Notes: generated from the letters alone by a model not told the origin. DNA of 64,000 nucleotides from Barnesiella propionica (GCF_025567045.1 NZ_JAOQJK010000002.1:62001-126000), one strand, 5' to 3'; numbered from the stretch's first letter, positions 8,111 through 17,510 are shown. Made by a program: numbers and translations.

Positions 8111-8953
8111 ATGGAATATATAAAATTGAATAACGGCATTGAAATGCCGGTTTTAGGTTATGGTGTTTACCAGGTAAGCCCTGAAGAATGTGAACGTTGC
8201 GTTATGAATGCTATCGGAGCAGGGTATCGCTCTATTGATACGGCACAAGCTTATTACAATGAAGAAGGGGTAGGTAATGCAATGGCTAAATGTGGAATAC
8301 CTCGTAACGAATTATTTGTCACGACTAAAGTGTGGATATCGAATGCAGGTTATGAGAAAGCAGCGGCTTCTATCGACGAGTCTCTTCGTAAATTGAAAAC
8401 CGATTATATAGATCTGTTGCTTATTCATCAACCGTTTGGGGATTATTACGGAACATACCGTGCCATGATCGAGGCTAATGAAGCCGGTAAAGTACGGGCT
8501 ATCGGTGTATCGAATTTTTACCCCGATCGTTTTAAAGACCTGGCTGAATTCGGGCCGGTCGTTCCCGCCGTTAATCAGGTGGAAACACATGTCTTTAATC
8601 AACAAGTGAAGGCTCGGGAAATCATGCGTCAATATGGAACTCAAATTATGTCGTGGGCACCGCTTGCAGAGGGCCTTAATAATTTCTTTTCCAACGAGGT
8701 ATTAAAAAATATAGGAGCTAAATATGGTAAATCTGTAGCTCAAACAGCCTTACGTTTTCTTATCCAGTGCGGAGTGGTAGTTATACCTAAATCTACACAT
8801 GTAGAACGTATGAAAGAGAATTTCGACGTGTTTGATTTTTTTCTTTCGGAGGAGGATATGGAACGTATTTATGCATTGGATACAGGCAAGACCTTATTCT
8901 TTTCACATCAAGACGATTCCACGGTAGATTTTTTTGTAAGTATCGGTAAATAA
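8111..8953 (+). CDS. Aldo/keto reductase
   Basis: A 280-aa NADPH-dependent oxidoreductase of the AKR3/AKR5-like group. The catalytic tetrad is visible: Asp and Tyr in IDTAQAYYNEEGVG, Lys in FVTTKVWI and His in LLLIHQPFGD. The cofactor-binding segment VVIPKSTHVERMKEN is typical of 2,5-diketogluconate reductase-like enzymes. Length is standard. The ATG at 8111 is preceded by an A-rich leader. Aldehyde or ketone reduction is certain at family level; the physiological substrate is not. Confidence 0.92.
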   Translation: MEYIKLNNGIEMPVLGYGVYQVSPEECERCVMNAIGAGYRSIDTAQAYYNEEGVGNAMAKCGIPRNELFVTTKVWISNAGYEKAAASIDESLRKLKTDYIDLLLIHQPFGDYYGTYRAMIEANEAGKVRAIGVSNFYPDRFKDLAEFGPVVPAVNQVETHVFNQQVKAREIMRQYGTQIMSWAPLAEGLNNFFSNEVLKNIGAKYGKSVAQTALRFLIQCGVVVIPKSTHVERMKENFDVFDFFLSEEDMERIYALDTGKTLFFSHQDDSTVDFFVSIGK

Positions 8954-9249
8954 GATGACAATGAATATAGTGATGGAAAAGGGCCGTTTTACAAGAATGT
9001 ACCGTGGAAAGTAAAGAAAATTTATCTTTTAGTTATAATATTTCCGGTATACGGTAGTTTGTATTGTTTCTTAAAAAAAATCCATATATTTTGTTTGTTA
9101 ATTATTTTTATACATAGATGAAGATAAAGAGTGTTGTTTCTCCTTATGAAATAGATTTGTATCTATTACTATTTTTATAGTATGATAAGATAAAATGAAC
9201 AAAATAGTGTTTCCGATTGTATAAATGTAAGTTATAAAACTAAATTACA

Positions 9250-10128
9250 ATGAATCGGAAATATTATTTAGGAATGGCCATAAGTTTGTGCGCATTTGTA
9301 CAATCTTTACAGGCAGCTGAAAAGAACGATACGCTATGGACACTGTCGGGATATGCCGGCATTAAGTTGACACAGGTTAGTTTTTCCAATTGGGCGACGG
9401 GTGGAGATAATGCCGTAGCGTTTGATATACAGGGAAACTACGAGGCGGATTACAAGAACGAGAAACATTTATGGAAGAATAGGATAGAATTGGCCTATGG
9501 GCTTAACCGGAATGGAACGGACGGTACTAAAAAGACCAGCGATAAGATTTATCTGAATACGAATTACGGTTACGAGATATATAAGAATCTTTATCTGAGT
9601 GCATTGCTTAATTTTCAGACTCAATTTGCCCGAGGATATGATTATGCAGTAAGCCGGGATATATACATATCGGAATTTATGGCGCCGGCTTATCTTTTAA
9701 CGGGCGTCGGTCTCACCTGGACTCCGGTTAAATATTTTTCTGCTACTCTTTCTCCGGCTGCCTGGCGTGGAACGTTCGTGCTGAGCGACCGTCTTTCGGA
9801 AGAAGGGGCTTTCGGAGTTAAACCGGGTAAGAAATTACTGTCGGAATTTGGTGCGAACCTGAAAATGGAAGCTAAATACGAATTTATGAAAAATATGACA
9901 GTTTATTCCCGCCTCGATTTTTATTCGGATTATTTGCGTAAGCCTCAAAATGTGGATGTAAATTGGGAAGTGCAGATAAATATGCAGATAAATAAGTGGT
10001 TTGCGACTACTTTGACAACCAATCTTGTATATGACGACGATATAAAGATTATTCAAAAAGACGGAAGCAAGGGACCTCGTGTACAGTTTAAAGAATTGTT
10101 GGGAGTAGGGGTACAATTTAATTTCTGA
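9250..10128 (+). CDS. DUF3078 outer-membrane-type protein
   Basis: A 292-aa protein with a signal peptide (residues 1-22, ending LQAA) and the DUF3078 pattern: LWTLSGYAGIKLTQVSFSNWATGGDNA, AYGLNRN, KTSDKIYLNTNYGYE. Alternating aromatic strands through the chain and a terminal Phe (GVQFNF) suggest an outer-membrane beta barrel. The family is widespread in Bacteroidetes without known function. About 296 bp upstream (8954-9249) are AT-rich with no recognisable gene. A hairpin terminator follows. Confidence 0.85.
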   Translation: MNRKYYLGMAISLCAFVQSLQAAEKNDTLWTLSGYAGIKLTQVSFSNWATGGDNAVAFDIQGNYEADYKNEKHLWKNRIELAYGLNRNGTDGTKKTSDKIYLNTNYGYEIYKNLYLSALLNFQTQFARGYDYAVSRDIYISEFMAPAYLLTGVGLTWTPVKYFSATLSPAAWRGTFVLSDRLSEEGAFGVKPGKKLLSEFGANLKMEAKYEFMKNMTVYSRLDFYSDYLRKPQNVDVNWEVQINMQINKWFATTLTTNLVYDDDIKIIQKDGSKGPRVQFKELLGVGVQFNF

Positions 10129-10150
10129 TAATAGCAGAGATAATTTATGT

Positions 10151-10179
10151 AAAGGTGATACTCATATAGTATCGCCTTT
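10151..10179 (+). terminator. Bidirectional terminator between convergent genes
   Basis: A 12-bp stem with one G-T pair (AAAGGTGATACT with AGTATCGCCTTT) and a 5-nt loop lies between the DUF3078 gene and the minus-strand YkgJ-type gene. Confidence 0.7.
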
Positions 10180-10204
10180 GTTGTATGATAAATGAATTGT
10201 ATGG

Positions 10205-10687
10205 TCAGAATTCTTTTTTTAACCGTTCCAGTATTTGATATACGGCCGGACATGTTTCTGTATTGAGGATTGCCAGAGAATGTATCTGGTAGAATTTTTT
10301 CCGGTCGGTATGAGGATATTCCCGGCATGCTTTAGGACGGTCTTCGTAGATATGGCAATAGTTGTCGTTTCCCAGAAAGGGACATGGCATTTCCTTGAAA
10401 ACATAGTCGTTGTCTTCATCGATGCGTAAATAAGAATTGACTATCTCATGCGGTTTCATACGTAGCTTTTTCGACATGCGTTCTATGTCTTTATCGGTGA
10501 TACGCGGTCCCAAAGTACGGCAGCAGTTGGCACATTCGAGACAGTTTATATGGCTGAAAGTCTCTTCGTGAAGATAATGAACAAAATCATCCAGTTCGCG
10601 TAACCGGTTTTTCTTGATCAATTTGAAGAAATTCTTATTTTCCGTTCGTGTTCTGCGCGCTTTCTCTCCGAGGTTTTCCAGATTCAT
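10205..10687 (-). CDS. YkgJ-family cysteine cluster protein
   Basis: A 160-aa protein of the zinc- or iron-chelating CxxxCxxCC family. The ligands are CLECANCCRTLGPRI (about residues 49-63) and, later, CPFLGNDNYCHIYEDRPKACREYP. The N-terminal 40 residues are basic and helical. The family is proposed to bind iron-sulfur or zinc; its biochemical role is unproven. It appears monocistronic and its start (MNLENLGEKARR) fits homologues. Confidence 0.88.
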   Translation of the reverse strand: MNLENLGEKARRTRTENKNFFKLIKKNRLRELDDFVHYLHEETFSHINCLECANCCRTLGPRITDKDIERMSKKLRMKPHEIVNSYLRIDEDNDYVFKEMPCPFLGNDNYCHIYEDRPKACREYPHTDRKKFYQIHSLAILNTETCPAVYQILERLKKEF

Positions 10688-10899
10688 ATTTAAATGATAT
10701 GATTCGGATGCAAAGATACGATTAAATAATTCTTATACAATGATGAGTACCTACGTACAGGCGGATAAAGAAAAATAAAAGAAGGAAGAAGAATGGTTTG
10801 TGGGAAAATTGTTATACTTGCATAAATAAAAATGCAGGTAAGAGTGTTGTATATGTAAAATTGCCTGAATAAAAGCAAATATAAAGAGAGATTCGTGAT

Positions 10900-11787
10900 A
10901 TGGAGCAACAAAGTAAAAAAACGGATGGAAGTTTCCTGGAGGAAATGAAAAGGCGTATTAATAATTTTCTTCATGATAAAGAACTAAAGAGAAAACTTTA
11001 TGTCATTATTTTTGAATCGGATACTCCTAAAGGCAAGTTATTCGACGTCTTTCTTATTGTCTTTATTCTCCTGAGCGTAATGGTGGCGATACTTGAAAGT
11101 CTGCAATCGGTATCTTCTTTACATAGAATAGGTTTCAAGATTCTGGAATATATTTTTACAGCCTTTTTTACGTTCGAATATCTTACCCGTATATATTGCT
11201 CTCCCAAGCCCCGTAAATATATATTCAGCTTTTTTGGAATTATAGATTTACTGGCGACATTGCCGTTGTATCTGAGCTTTTTCTTTTCCGGAGCACGCTA
11301 TTTCTTGATATTGAGAGCTTTTCGCCTGATACGTGTATTCAGGATATTCAAATTGTTCAATTTTCTGAAAGAAGGAAATTTGTTGTTACGATCATTAAAA
11401 GCCAGCGCCCCTAAGATCTTTGTGTTCTTTTTGTTTATTTTAATATTAGTTACTTCATTGGGTACGCTTATGTATATGATTGAAGGTACTATACCGGGAA
11501 CTTCCTTTAATAATATTCCCAATAGTATTTACTGGGCTATTGTTACTATGACGACAGTGGGATATGGTGATATAACGCCAGTAACACCTTTGGGCAAGTT
11601 GTTGTCGGCCTGTGTTATGCTCATTGGCTATACGATTATTGCGGTTCCTACTGGAATCGTATCGGCTAATATTATGCGGGAACATCATAAACTAATGATG
11701 GAAGAATGTCCGCATTGTCATCGTACCGGCAATGACGAAGCTTCTGTTTATTGTAAGTATTGCGGAGGTTTGCTGGAAGAAGAATAG
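10900..11787 (+). CDS. Voltage-gated potassium channel with C-terminal zinc ribbon
   Basis: A 295-aa six-transmembrane channel subunit. S1 is near residue 47 (FDVFLIVFILLSVMVAILE), S4 carries regularly spaced arginines (ILRAFRLIRVFRIFKLF), and the pore helix plus selectivity filter is TMTTVGYGDITP, the K+ signature. S6 is LLSACVMLIGYTIIAVPTG. After S6 a short CxxC-x(n)-CxxC ribbon (CPHCHRTGNDEASVYCKYCGG, cited as CPHCH and CKYCGG) ends the protein. It forms tetramers in the inner membrane. The ribbon is common in bacterial members and may aid assembly. Confidence 0.95.
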   Translation: MEQQSKKTDGSFLEEMKRRINNFLHDKELKRKLYVIIFESDTPKGKLFDVFLIVFILLSVMVAILESLQSVSSLHRIGFKILEYIFTAFFTFEYLTRIYCSPKPRKYIFSFFGIIDLLATLPLYLSFFFSGARYFLILRAFRLIRVFRIFKLFNFLKEGNLLLRSLKASAPKIFVFFLFILILVTSLGTLMYMIEGTIPGTSFNNIPNSIYWAIVTMTTVGYGDITPVTPLGKLLSACVMLIGYTIIAVPTGIVSANIMREHHKLMMEECPHCHRTGNDEASVYCKYCGGLLEEE

Positions 11788-11830
11788 CCGCAATACTTTT
11801 ATAAAAGTTTTTATAGGACTCATAAAATAA

Positions 11831-11873
11831 TTCCATCCGGCAGGATTCTTTAAAAAAATCATGCCGGATGGAA
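11831..11873. terminator. Long inverted repeat between convergent genes, likely bidirectional terminator
   Basis: A perfect 12-bp stem (TTCCATCCGGCA, 11831-11842, with its complement at 11862-11873) is extended inward by GATT/AATC. It separates the channel gene from the minus-strand small gene. There is no strong T run on either side, so termination is inferred from position. Confidence 0.55.
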
Positions 11874-11895
11874 AGAAGAGGAAGACCAGGTAAAT

Positions 11896-12066
11896 TTATG
11901 AGTCTTCCAGTTCATCGTCATCGTACAGGTTGTTTAATTCGAAAGACAAGCTGTCCATTTGCTTGTGCCAGGCTTCCACAATTTCCTGAGGCGTTTCGGG
12001 AGAGGCATTATCGAGGCATTCCTGTGTAAGTTCTATTTCTTTTTCGAGTTCCGAACGTCTGCTCAT
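11896..12066 (-). CDS. Small acidic helical protein, 56 residues, hypothetical
   Basis: ATG at 12066 to TAA at 11896. The peptide begins MSRRSELEKEIELTQECLDN and ends LNNLYDDDELEDS. It is highly acidic with a heptad-like helical half and a conserved-looking PETPQEIVEAWHKQMD centre. It lies between a terminator-like repeat and a divergent TIGR02757 gene, and no larger frame explains the stretch. I do not recognise the family. Coding status is inferred from composition and clean boundaries. Confidence 0.6.
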   Translation of the reverse strand: MSRRSELEKEIELTQECLDNASPETPQEIVEAWHKQMDSLSFELNNLYDDDELEDS

Positions 12067-12200
12067 AACATATTATTTATAGGTTTATTTAATGTGAGAA
12101 CAATATCCGGTTTAAAAAGTTCCGTTTATATTTGTATCTTTATGGAATAAAAACAAGAATAAAGAGACGGATCTCTCTTGAAAAATGAAAGATTTGTAAT

Positions 12201-12920
12201 ATGGACTCCCATACTTTAGAACAGCTTTATCAGTGGGCCCGGAAATATAATACATCCGAATTTATCGCGGACGATCCAGTCCAATTTCCTCATCGATATA
12301 AAGAGCATGAAGATATAGAGATAAGTGCTTTTCTTACTTCTTGGATTTCATACGGAAATCGCAGAGCCATTATTCGTAAAGGAGAAGAATTGGATGCTAT
12401 GTTCGACGGCTCCCCCTATAGTTTTATCTGTAACAGGAAGTATAACTTGTATAAAAATGATAAAAGAAGTTTTTACCGCTTTTATAAATATGAAGATTTG
12501 TATGGAATATGTGAGCGTCTGGCTGTTTGTTACCAGAATTACGGCACTTTACAAAATGCGGTAAAAGCTTCGTTGTCTTCCGGTGTGATCCGTAAAGTGC
12601 AGGATACTTTCTCCGGTGTTACCGGAATACCCGATATAAATGGAAATTCGGCCTGTAAAAGATTATCTATGTTTCTCCGCTGGATGATACGACGGGACGG
12701 AAAAGTGGATTTGGGAATATGGAACGGATTCTCCCCCTGTGATTTATTGATCCCGTTAGATACACATGTTCATCAGGTCGCGCTGGAACTGGGGATTACT
12801 TCCCGAAGATGTGCCGATATGAAAACGGCAATAGAGATTACCGAATATATGAAAAATGTTTTTCCTGAAGATCCTTGCCTCGGCGATTTTGCTCTGTTCG
12901 GGTATGGTATATCCCGTTAA
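12201..12920 (+). CDS. TIGR02757 (DUF2400) family protein
   Basis: A 239-aa protein with the family hallmarks: DDPVQFPHRY near the N-terminus, EISAFLTSWISYGNR, RLSMFLRWMIRRDGKVDLGIW, then PLDTHVHQVALELG and a C-terminal DFALFGYGI. The architecture resembles the HhH-GPD DNA glycosylase fold (the LDTHVHQ and DFAL elements), but no activity has been shown. Members are common as single copies in Bacteroidetes. The intact length argues it is functional. It is the last intact gene before the decayed zone. Confidence 0.9.
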   Translation: MDSHTLEQLYQWARKYNTSEFIADDPVQFPHRYKEHEDIEISAFLTSWISYGNRRAIIRKGEELDAMFDGSPYSFICNRKYNLYKNDKRSFYRFYKYEDLYGICERLAVCYQNYGTLQNAVKASLSSGVIRKVQDTFSGVTGIPDINGNSACKRLSMFLRWMIRRDGKVDLGIWNGFSPCDLLIPLDTHVHQVALELGITSRRCADMKTAIEITEYMKNVFPEDPCLGDFALFGYGISR

Positions 12921-12923
12921 GGA

Positions 12924-13368
12924 TTAGTATTCCGGTTGCATTGCGATGACAGGAGCAGTATATGATTTTATTATATTTTCTCCTTCTGTTTCAACAATAG
13001 CTACTTTGCCTCATTTAAAAAGCCTGTCCTTAATGTCCTGATGGATATAATCCAGTATGAGGCAATTCTTCGGGGAGTGTGAGAAATGGCATGATTTCCT
13101 TTATCATAGTAAATAATTGGTTCTTATGGTTCTCCTGTTATGTATTTCATAAGTATATATAATTCCCCGGGATCCCCCTCTTTAATCATAAAACTATCAA
13201 GGGGTATGAAGCTGCCTTTTGAATATGGAATTAATGCGGGTGAATATCTTTTTAACAACAACTTTATCTTGTAGTTGAACTCTTTTAATTGGGAGCCTGT
13301 TTCATCGTTTATATTTTGAAATAAATTAGTTTTTTCCGGAATTCCCCTTTTTTGTGTAGTCGTTTCAT
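12924..13368 (-). pseudogene. Frameshifted gene remnant B downstream of the TIR-Sel1 gene
   Basis: An ATG at 13368 overlaps the stop of remnant A by one base (TAATG). Coding character continues through shifted frames: NLFQNINDETGSQLKEF, IPYSKGSFIPLDSFMIKEGD, GELYILMKYITGEP, then after a TAA at 13124 YYDKGNHAISH, and finally AIVETEGENIIKSYTAPVIA ending MQPEY at 12924. The first shift is at an A6 run (13348-13353 on the plus strand, T6), where a seventh A would restore frame. The family is unrecognised. It would have been co-transcribed with the TIR-Sel1 gene. Confidence 0.6.
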
Positions 13369-13660
13369 TATTTCCCTCCTTGAAGATATAATTTCAGCTT
13401 CATAGGTATAAAGGTTTTAGTCACTTTTTCTCGGGATAATTCGCATACCGATATCTTTTTGTTGTTCCGTCAAATTTCCAATATATTTTCAGAAATATCA
13501 GGTAATATTATTTTATCCTGGTTATTACGTTTAAAAACGGCTGCTTTTTTGGAATAATTGAGATATAATATAGCTTTGTCCCGTTCGTTATCCGGTGCAT
13601 ATAATACATGAGTTTATTGTCCTTACTAATGGTAAATTCAAAGTGAATATGTTCTTTCAT
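13366..13660 (-). pseudogene. Frameshifted gene remnant A immediately after the TIR-Sel1 gene
   Basis: The ATG at 13660 is 11 bp after the TIR-Sel1 stop. The remnant reads MKEHIHFEFTISKDN, then after a lost base APDNERDKAILYLNYSKKAA and IILPDISENILEI, a stop, and in another frame CELSREKVTKTFIPMKLKLY before TAA at 13368. Restored, it would be about 95-100 residues. The coding bias across broken frames shows a former gene, probably an operon partner of the TIR protein. No family is recognised. Confidence 0.6.
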
Positions 13661-13671
13661 ATTCTTGCATG

Positions 13672-16566
13672 CTAATTATTTTCTGTTTTCTGGTCGATAA
13701 ATTCATTAAGCAGTTGTTCGAATTCATCGTCTTCTGTCACTGATGTAAGGTGTTCCGTACCTTCATTCATCATTAAATGAGGGATGTTTTCACAGGCTTT
13801 CCGGCATTTTTCCAGCAGGCCTATTTCCTCCTCATTAGGTTTGGTTATTTTTTCTATCCATTGTTTGATAATAAGATAACTGTGAGGAAGGTTTTTGTTA
13901 TCCAGTATTTTTGTATATACGGCTCTGTAGTCTGTGTTCGTTTGACTGTATTCGGCTTTCTCGATACTCAGGTATAGTCCGTACATCTCGGGAATAATAG
14001 TTTCGATGGATATGTTAATTTCGACAATATTTATGAGTGCCATTTGCAGCTCTTCATCTGTTTCTTTTTCTGCTATGTCCAGTATTTGTTCGTGGTCGTA
14101 AAAATAAGTGTTATAAAGCTTATACCGGAAATATCGTTTCAGGAAGAACCAGCTGTTGATAATGTCAAGTCTTATTTTTTTACCGATATCCAATGTATAG
14201 ATAGGAAATAGTTGATCTATCTCTACAATGTTGAAATCGAAAGGTTTGACATTTATATTTTGAGCGATATTTTTTATCGTGTTTTCGAGGCTTACCCAGG
14301 CATTATACATGTCCAGTACATAAGCGGGAATGATCATCTGCTCAGTTTCGTTATCTTCGTTTTCTCCGGTTGATACGCTTGTTTGACTGCATTCTTTATA
14401 TGAGATTAACGGAGCATAAAATTCTTTGAGTTTGTTTTCGATAATTTCGGCTGAATCTCTTTCATCACCATAATCCAGAGGGAAAATTTTTTCATAGATA
14501 TCTTCATTATCATCGTTAGATGCCAGAAAAACATCTTCTTCTTTGCGAGTAGTCTCGTTCAGTTTTTGTCTGTTTTTAAAAATAGAATGAAGTTGTTGCT
14601 TTGCTTCTATATATCCGTTCTCAATGGCATCTTTCAGGTAAGGTTCCGCTTCATCATAGTTCTCTTTTTCATATAAATAAACTCCCGACTTGTATTGTCC
14701 TTCGCCGCTGCCGTTTTTGGCTGCCAGCTTATACCATTCGAAAGCTTTATCTTGATTCCGGCAAATGATACCCGGAATACCTTTTTCATATAAACCCGCC
14801 AGTTCCAGTTGTGCTTTCAGGTCGTTGGCTTCGGCTGCTTTCTTATACCATAGAATGCCTTTGGATTCATTCAGAATTTTTTGTTTTTCCGAAGACGCGC
14901 CTACTCCATCCAAATACATTCTTCCCAATCTTCGTTGTGCATCTACATCTCCGTTTTCTGCTATCACCTTTACCCAATGTAATAGTTCAGTATCATCTTT
15001 TTCTACCAATTTACCTTCACTATAAAGTTCGCTCATTTTTTTTTGTGCTTCCGAAAGTTTTTGTTCTGCGGCCATACGGTACCATTGAACAGCTTCTTTG
15101 GGATCGTGTCCTTCGGGAGCTATCCCGTCTTCGCACATGGAACCTAATTGATACATGGCATATATGTTTTTATGTTTTGCGGCTTTCATAAACCATTCCC
15201 ACGCCAATGTCGTATTTTCTTCACAGCCTATACCGTTCTGGTAAAAATATCCAAGTTGGCATTCGGAATCTGGATCTTTCAGTATGGCAGCCTTGTAAGC
15301 CCAGGCAAAAGCGATATCCGGTTCGTTATTTTGCCAGTAATAACATGAAATTCTATATTTTGCCGAAAGCTCTCCTTTTTCGGCTGCAAGCTCCAGGCAT
15401 TCGAGAGCTTTGGCACGGTCTATATTGATATCGAACCAACCGAATTCGTATAGATTTCCCAGATAGGCAAGATACCATAATTCTCCGGCATCTATCGCTT
15501 TATGGATATATTCCAGTCCTTTCTCTTTTTCGTTTTCGTTCAGGTATAAAATACCTAAGTTTCCCCAGCATACGCCGTCGTTTAATTGAGTACCTCGTTG
15601 ATACCATTCTATTGCCTTATTGATGTCTTTACGGACACCTTTTCCACGTTCGTACATAATCGCCATATTCACCATGGCGAACGAATCTCCTTTTTCCGCA
15701 GCTTTCAGGTACCAGTCCAGAGCCAGTTTATAGTTAGTTTCAACACCTTCTCCTCGTTCGTAATGCCTTCCTACCAGGAATTCTGCATATTTTAGCTGTT
15801 GTTCGGCTGCTCTCATTGCCCATTTGAAAGATTCGCTGGAATTGCTTTCCTTATCTTCAAAATCCTGTTGATACATTTTCGCTATAATGAACTGTGCGTA
15901 TGCCTTGCCTTTTTCCGCTTCGGGAAGAAACTGGGAGTAGGTCGTTTCGGTGAACTCCGTGCATCGTAGTTTATCACGAAATATCTGGCATAACAATTCC
16001 TGGGCTTCTTCATTGTCGTTTATAGCCGGTGTGATTAGCATTTCTACTGCTCTTTCATACTCTTGATTCTCTATAAGTTCGCGTCCGTCCGAGCATAAGG
16101 TTTCAGCTTTATTGATGCTATGAGGGATTGTTTCATCAGGAGATTTTATCTTTGGCTGTAATCCTTTATCCTTCAGAAAATCAGTTATCTGGTCACATAT
16201 CTCTGAAATGGCATTTTGATTGAAATTATCTATTTCGAGATAATTGTTCTTGGATAGGCGGTATATCAAAGTTCCGGAAGGTTCGAATCTTCCTATTTTA
16301 AGAGCTACGATCGGTTTCTTTAGATTAAAAGCTATAGATATTTCTGAAGTGGCATGTTCCGATATATTGGAGTTTTCACTCCATATAAAAAGCATGATTT
16401 TACATTCTTTTATCGCTTCTGCTATTTCTTCAGCATAATCTTTGCCTAATTTTATATTTCGTTTGTCTATAAACGAATTGATCTTGCGGTTGGCGAGTTC
16501 TGCTTCGAGAAATTTCAGTATGTGAGTATCTTTTCTGGAATAACTTACAAATACGTCTTTTTTCAT
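13672..16566 (-). CDS. TIR-domain protein with Sel1-like repeats
   Basis: A 964-aa protein. Residues 1-135 are a TIR_2 domain: DVFVSYSRKD, FIDKRNIKLGKDY, LFIWSENSNISEHATSEISI, where Glu75 is in the position of the NADase catalytic glutamate. Residues about 170-690 are tandem Sel1/TPR-like repeats of about 36 residues (for example YERGEGVETNYKLALDWYLK and LGILYLNENEKEKGLEYIHK). Residues 700-964 are helical and unrecognised. TIR domains of this kind act as NAD-consuming immune effectors or as adaptors; Sel1 repeats mediate protein contacts. There is no signal peptide. A weak -7-like box (TATCTTAG) lies at 16612-16619. Domains are certain; an anti-phage role is inference. Confidence 0.9.
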   Translation of the reverse strand: MKKDVFVSYSRKDTHILKFLEAELANRKINSFIDKRNIKLGKDYAEEIAEAIKECKIMLFIWSENSNISEHATSEISIAFNLKKPIVALKIGRFEPSGTLIYRLSKNNYLEIDNFNQNAISEICDQITDFLKDKGLQPKIKSPDETIPHSINKAETLCSDGRELIENQEYERAVEMLITPAINDNEEAQELLCQIFRDKLRCTEFTETTYSQFLPEAEKGKAYAQFIIAKMYQQDFEDKESNSSESFKWAMRAAEQQLKYAEFLVGRHYERGEGVETNYKLALDWYLKAAEKGDSFAMVNMAIMYERGKGVRKDINKAIEWYQRGTQLNDGVCWGNLGILYLNENEKEKGLEYIHKAIDAGELWYLAYLGNLYEFGWFDINIDRAKALECLELAAEKGELSAKYRISCYYWQNNEPDIAFAWAYKAAILKDPDSECQLGYFYQNGIGCEENTTLAWEWFMKAAKHKNIYAMYQLGSMCEDGIAPEGHDPKEAVQWYRMAAEQKLSEAQKKMSELYSEGKLVEKDDTELLHWVKVIAENGDVDAQRRLGRMYLDGVGASSEKQKILNESKGILWYKKAAEANDLKAQLELAGLYEKGIPGIICRNQDKAFEWYKLAAKNGSGEGQYKSGVYLYEKENYDEAEPYLKDAIENGYIEAKQQLHSIFKNRQKLNETTRKEEDVFLASNDDNEDIYEKIFPLDYGDERDSAEIIENKLKEFYAPLISYKECSQTSVSTGENEDNETEQMIIPAYVLDMYNAWVSLENTIKNIAQNINVKPFDFNIVEIDQLFPIYTLDIGKKIRLDIINSWFFLKRYFRYKLYNTYFYDHEQILDIAEKETDEELQMALINIVEINISIETIIPEMYGLYLSIEKAEYSQTNTDYRAVYTKILDNKNLPHSYLIIKQWIEKITKPNEEEIGLLEKCRKACENIPHLMMNEGTEHLTSVTEDDEFEQLLNEFIDQKTENN

Positions 16567-16831
16567 GGTATCCTATTCTAAGGTTGTAATAATATAAGTT
16601 TTTCTATTTTGCTAAGATACGGTCTTAAAATTATATATACAATCTTCTATATTTATTTGTCGGATTTTTTTGAAATAAGACTTTTTTATATCGTTCAATA
16701 TAAGAATTATGCCTGTTGAAAAATAAAAATGGGAATCTTTAGAAAATGATTCTCCCGGTCATGTTGTATTGGTGTTTTGTCATAATCGGGAAAAATTGTG
16801 GTATTGAATTGTCTTTATCGAAATAATATTT

Positions 16832-17510
16832 TTAATAGTTGTTTTTATAATTCGGAATACCCATTAATATTTTGGCTTTATCTTTATTGGAAGAAAAAGT
16901 TAAAGACTCTGTAATTATCTCATAATTTTGTTTATCCACCAAACGTGATGCAAGTATATTGAGTACCTTCAATTTATCGTTATCAAAAGTATATAAGGAC
17001 ATGAGTTGCAGTTCTTGTTTACAGGTGAAATAATTATTCATGGCTTCTATATTCAATAGTTCCAGTTGGTCGTCTTTGAATGGCTTTTTCTTTAAGTTGT
17101 TATATAATTTCTGAAAATCTTCATTGTATATACTTCTGCCGTTCGGTCTGTGATTAGGTTGCTGAATGATCGGCGGAATGAATTCGGCTTCGTTAGTAGG
17201 TGCTAAGATTACAGGAGGATGAACTACCGTTTCACCTTTGAAAGAATTCATATTTACTACCTGATCGTTTATAATATTAATTATGATGACGGTCGTTTCA
17301 TCACTCAGAGGATTTTTCTGATATTCCCATTCTTCCGACACTTCGTTGAACCGGCGGTATTTCGGCTCTCCCAACAGGCTTTTAATTTCTTTTTGCGTCA
17401 TGCCCTTTTGTACTTTCATTAAAATATTGCTGCCGGACATATAACTTTTACAACTGCTGGTAAATACGATAAGTATTAATGTGACGAATAACAGTTTTTT
17501 CTATTTTCAT
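16832..17510 (-). pseudogene. DUF4476 lipoprotein with a frameshift in its signal peptide
   Basis: The C-terminal part (NEDFQKLYNNLKKKPFKDDQ to NKDKAKILMGIPN) is a DUF4476 domain, preceded by a BamE/SmpA-like segment (VQKGMTQKEIKSLLGEP). Read from an internal ATG at 17440 it is an intact 202-aa frame. Upstream in the same frame lies a lipoprotein signal, KKLLFVTLILIVFTSSC, but the only suitable ATG (17510) is one base out of frame. Removing one A from the A6 run at 17495-17500 (T6 on the plus strand) joins them. So it is a broken lipoprotein, a slippage-regulated gene, or a sequencing error. Confidence 0.75.

Noticed and set aside
10690..10974. 94-residue minus-strand frame upstream of the potassium channel.
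   Set aside because: It overlaps the channel start, has low-complexity hydrophobic composition from AT-rich DNA and no plausible start context.
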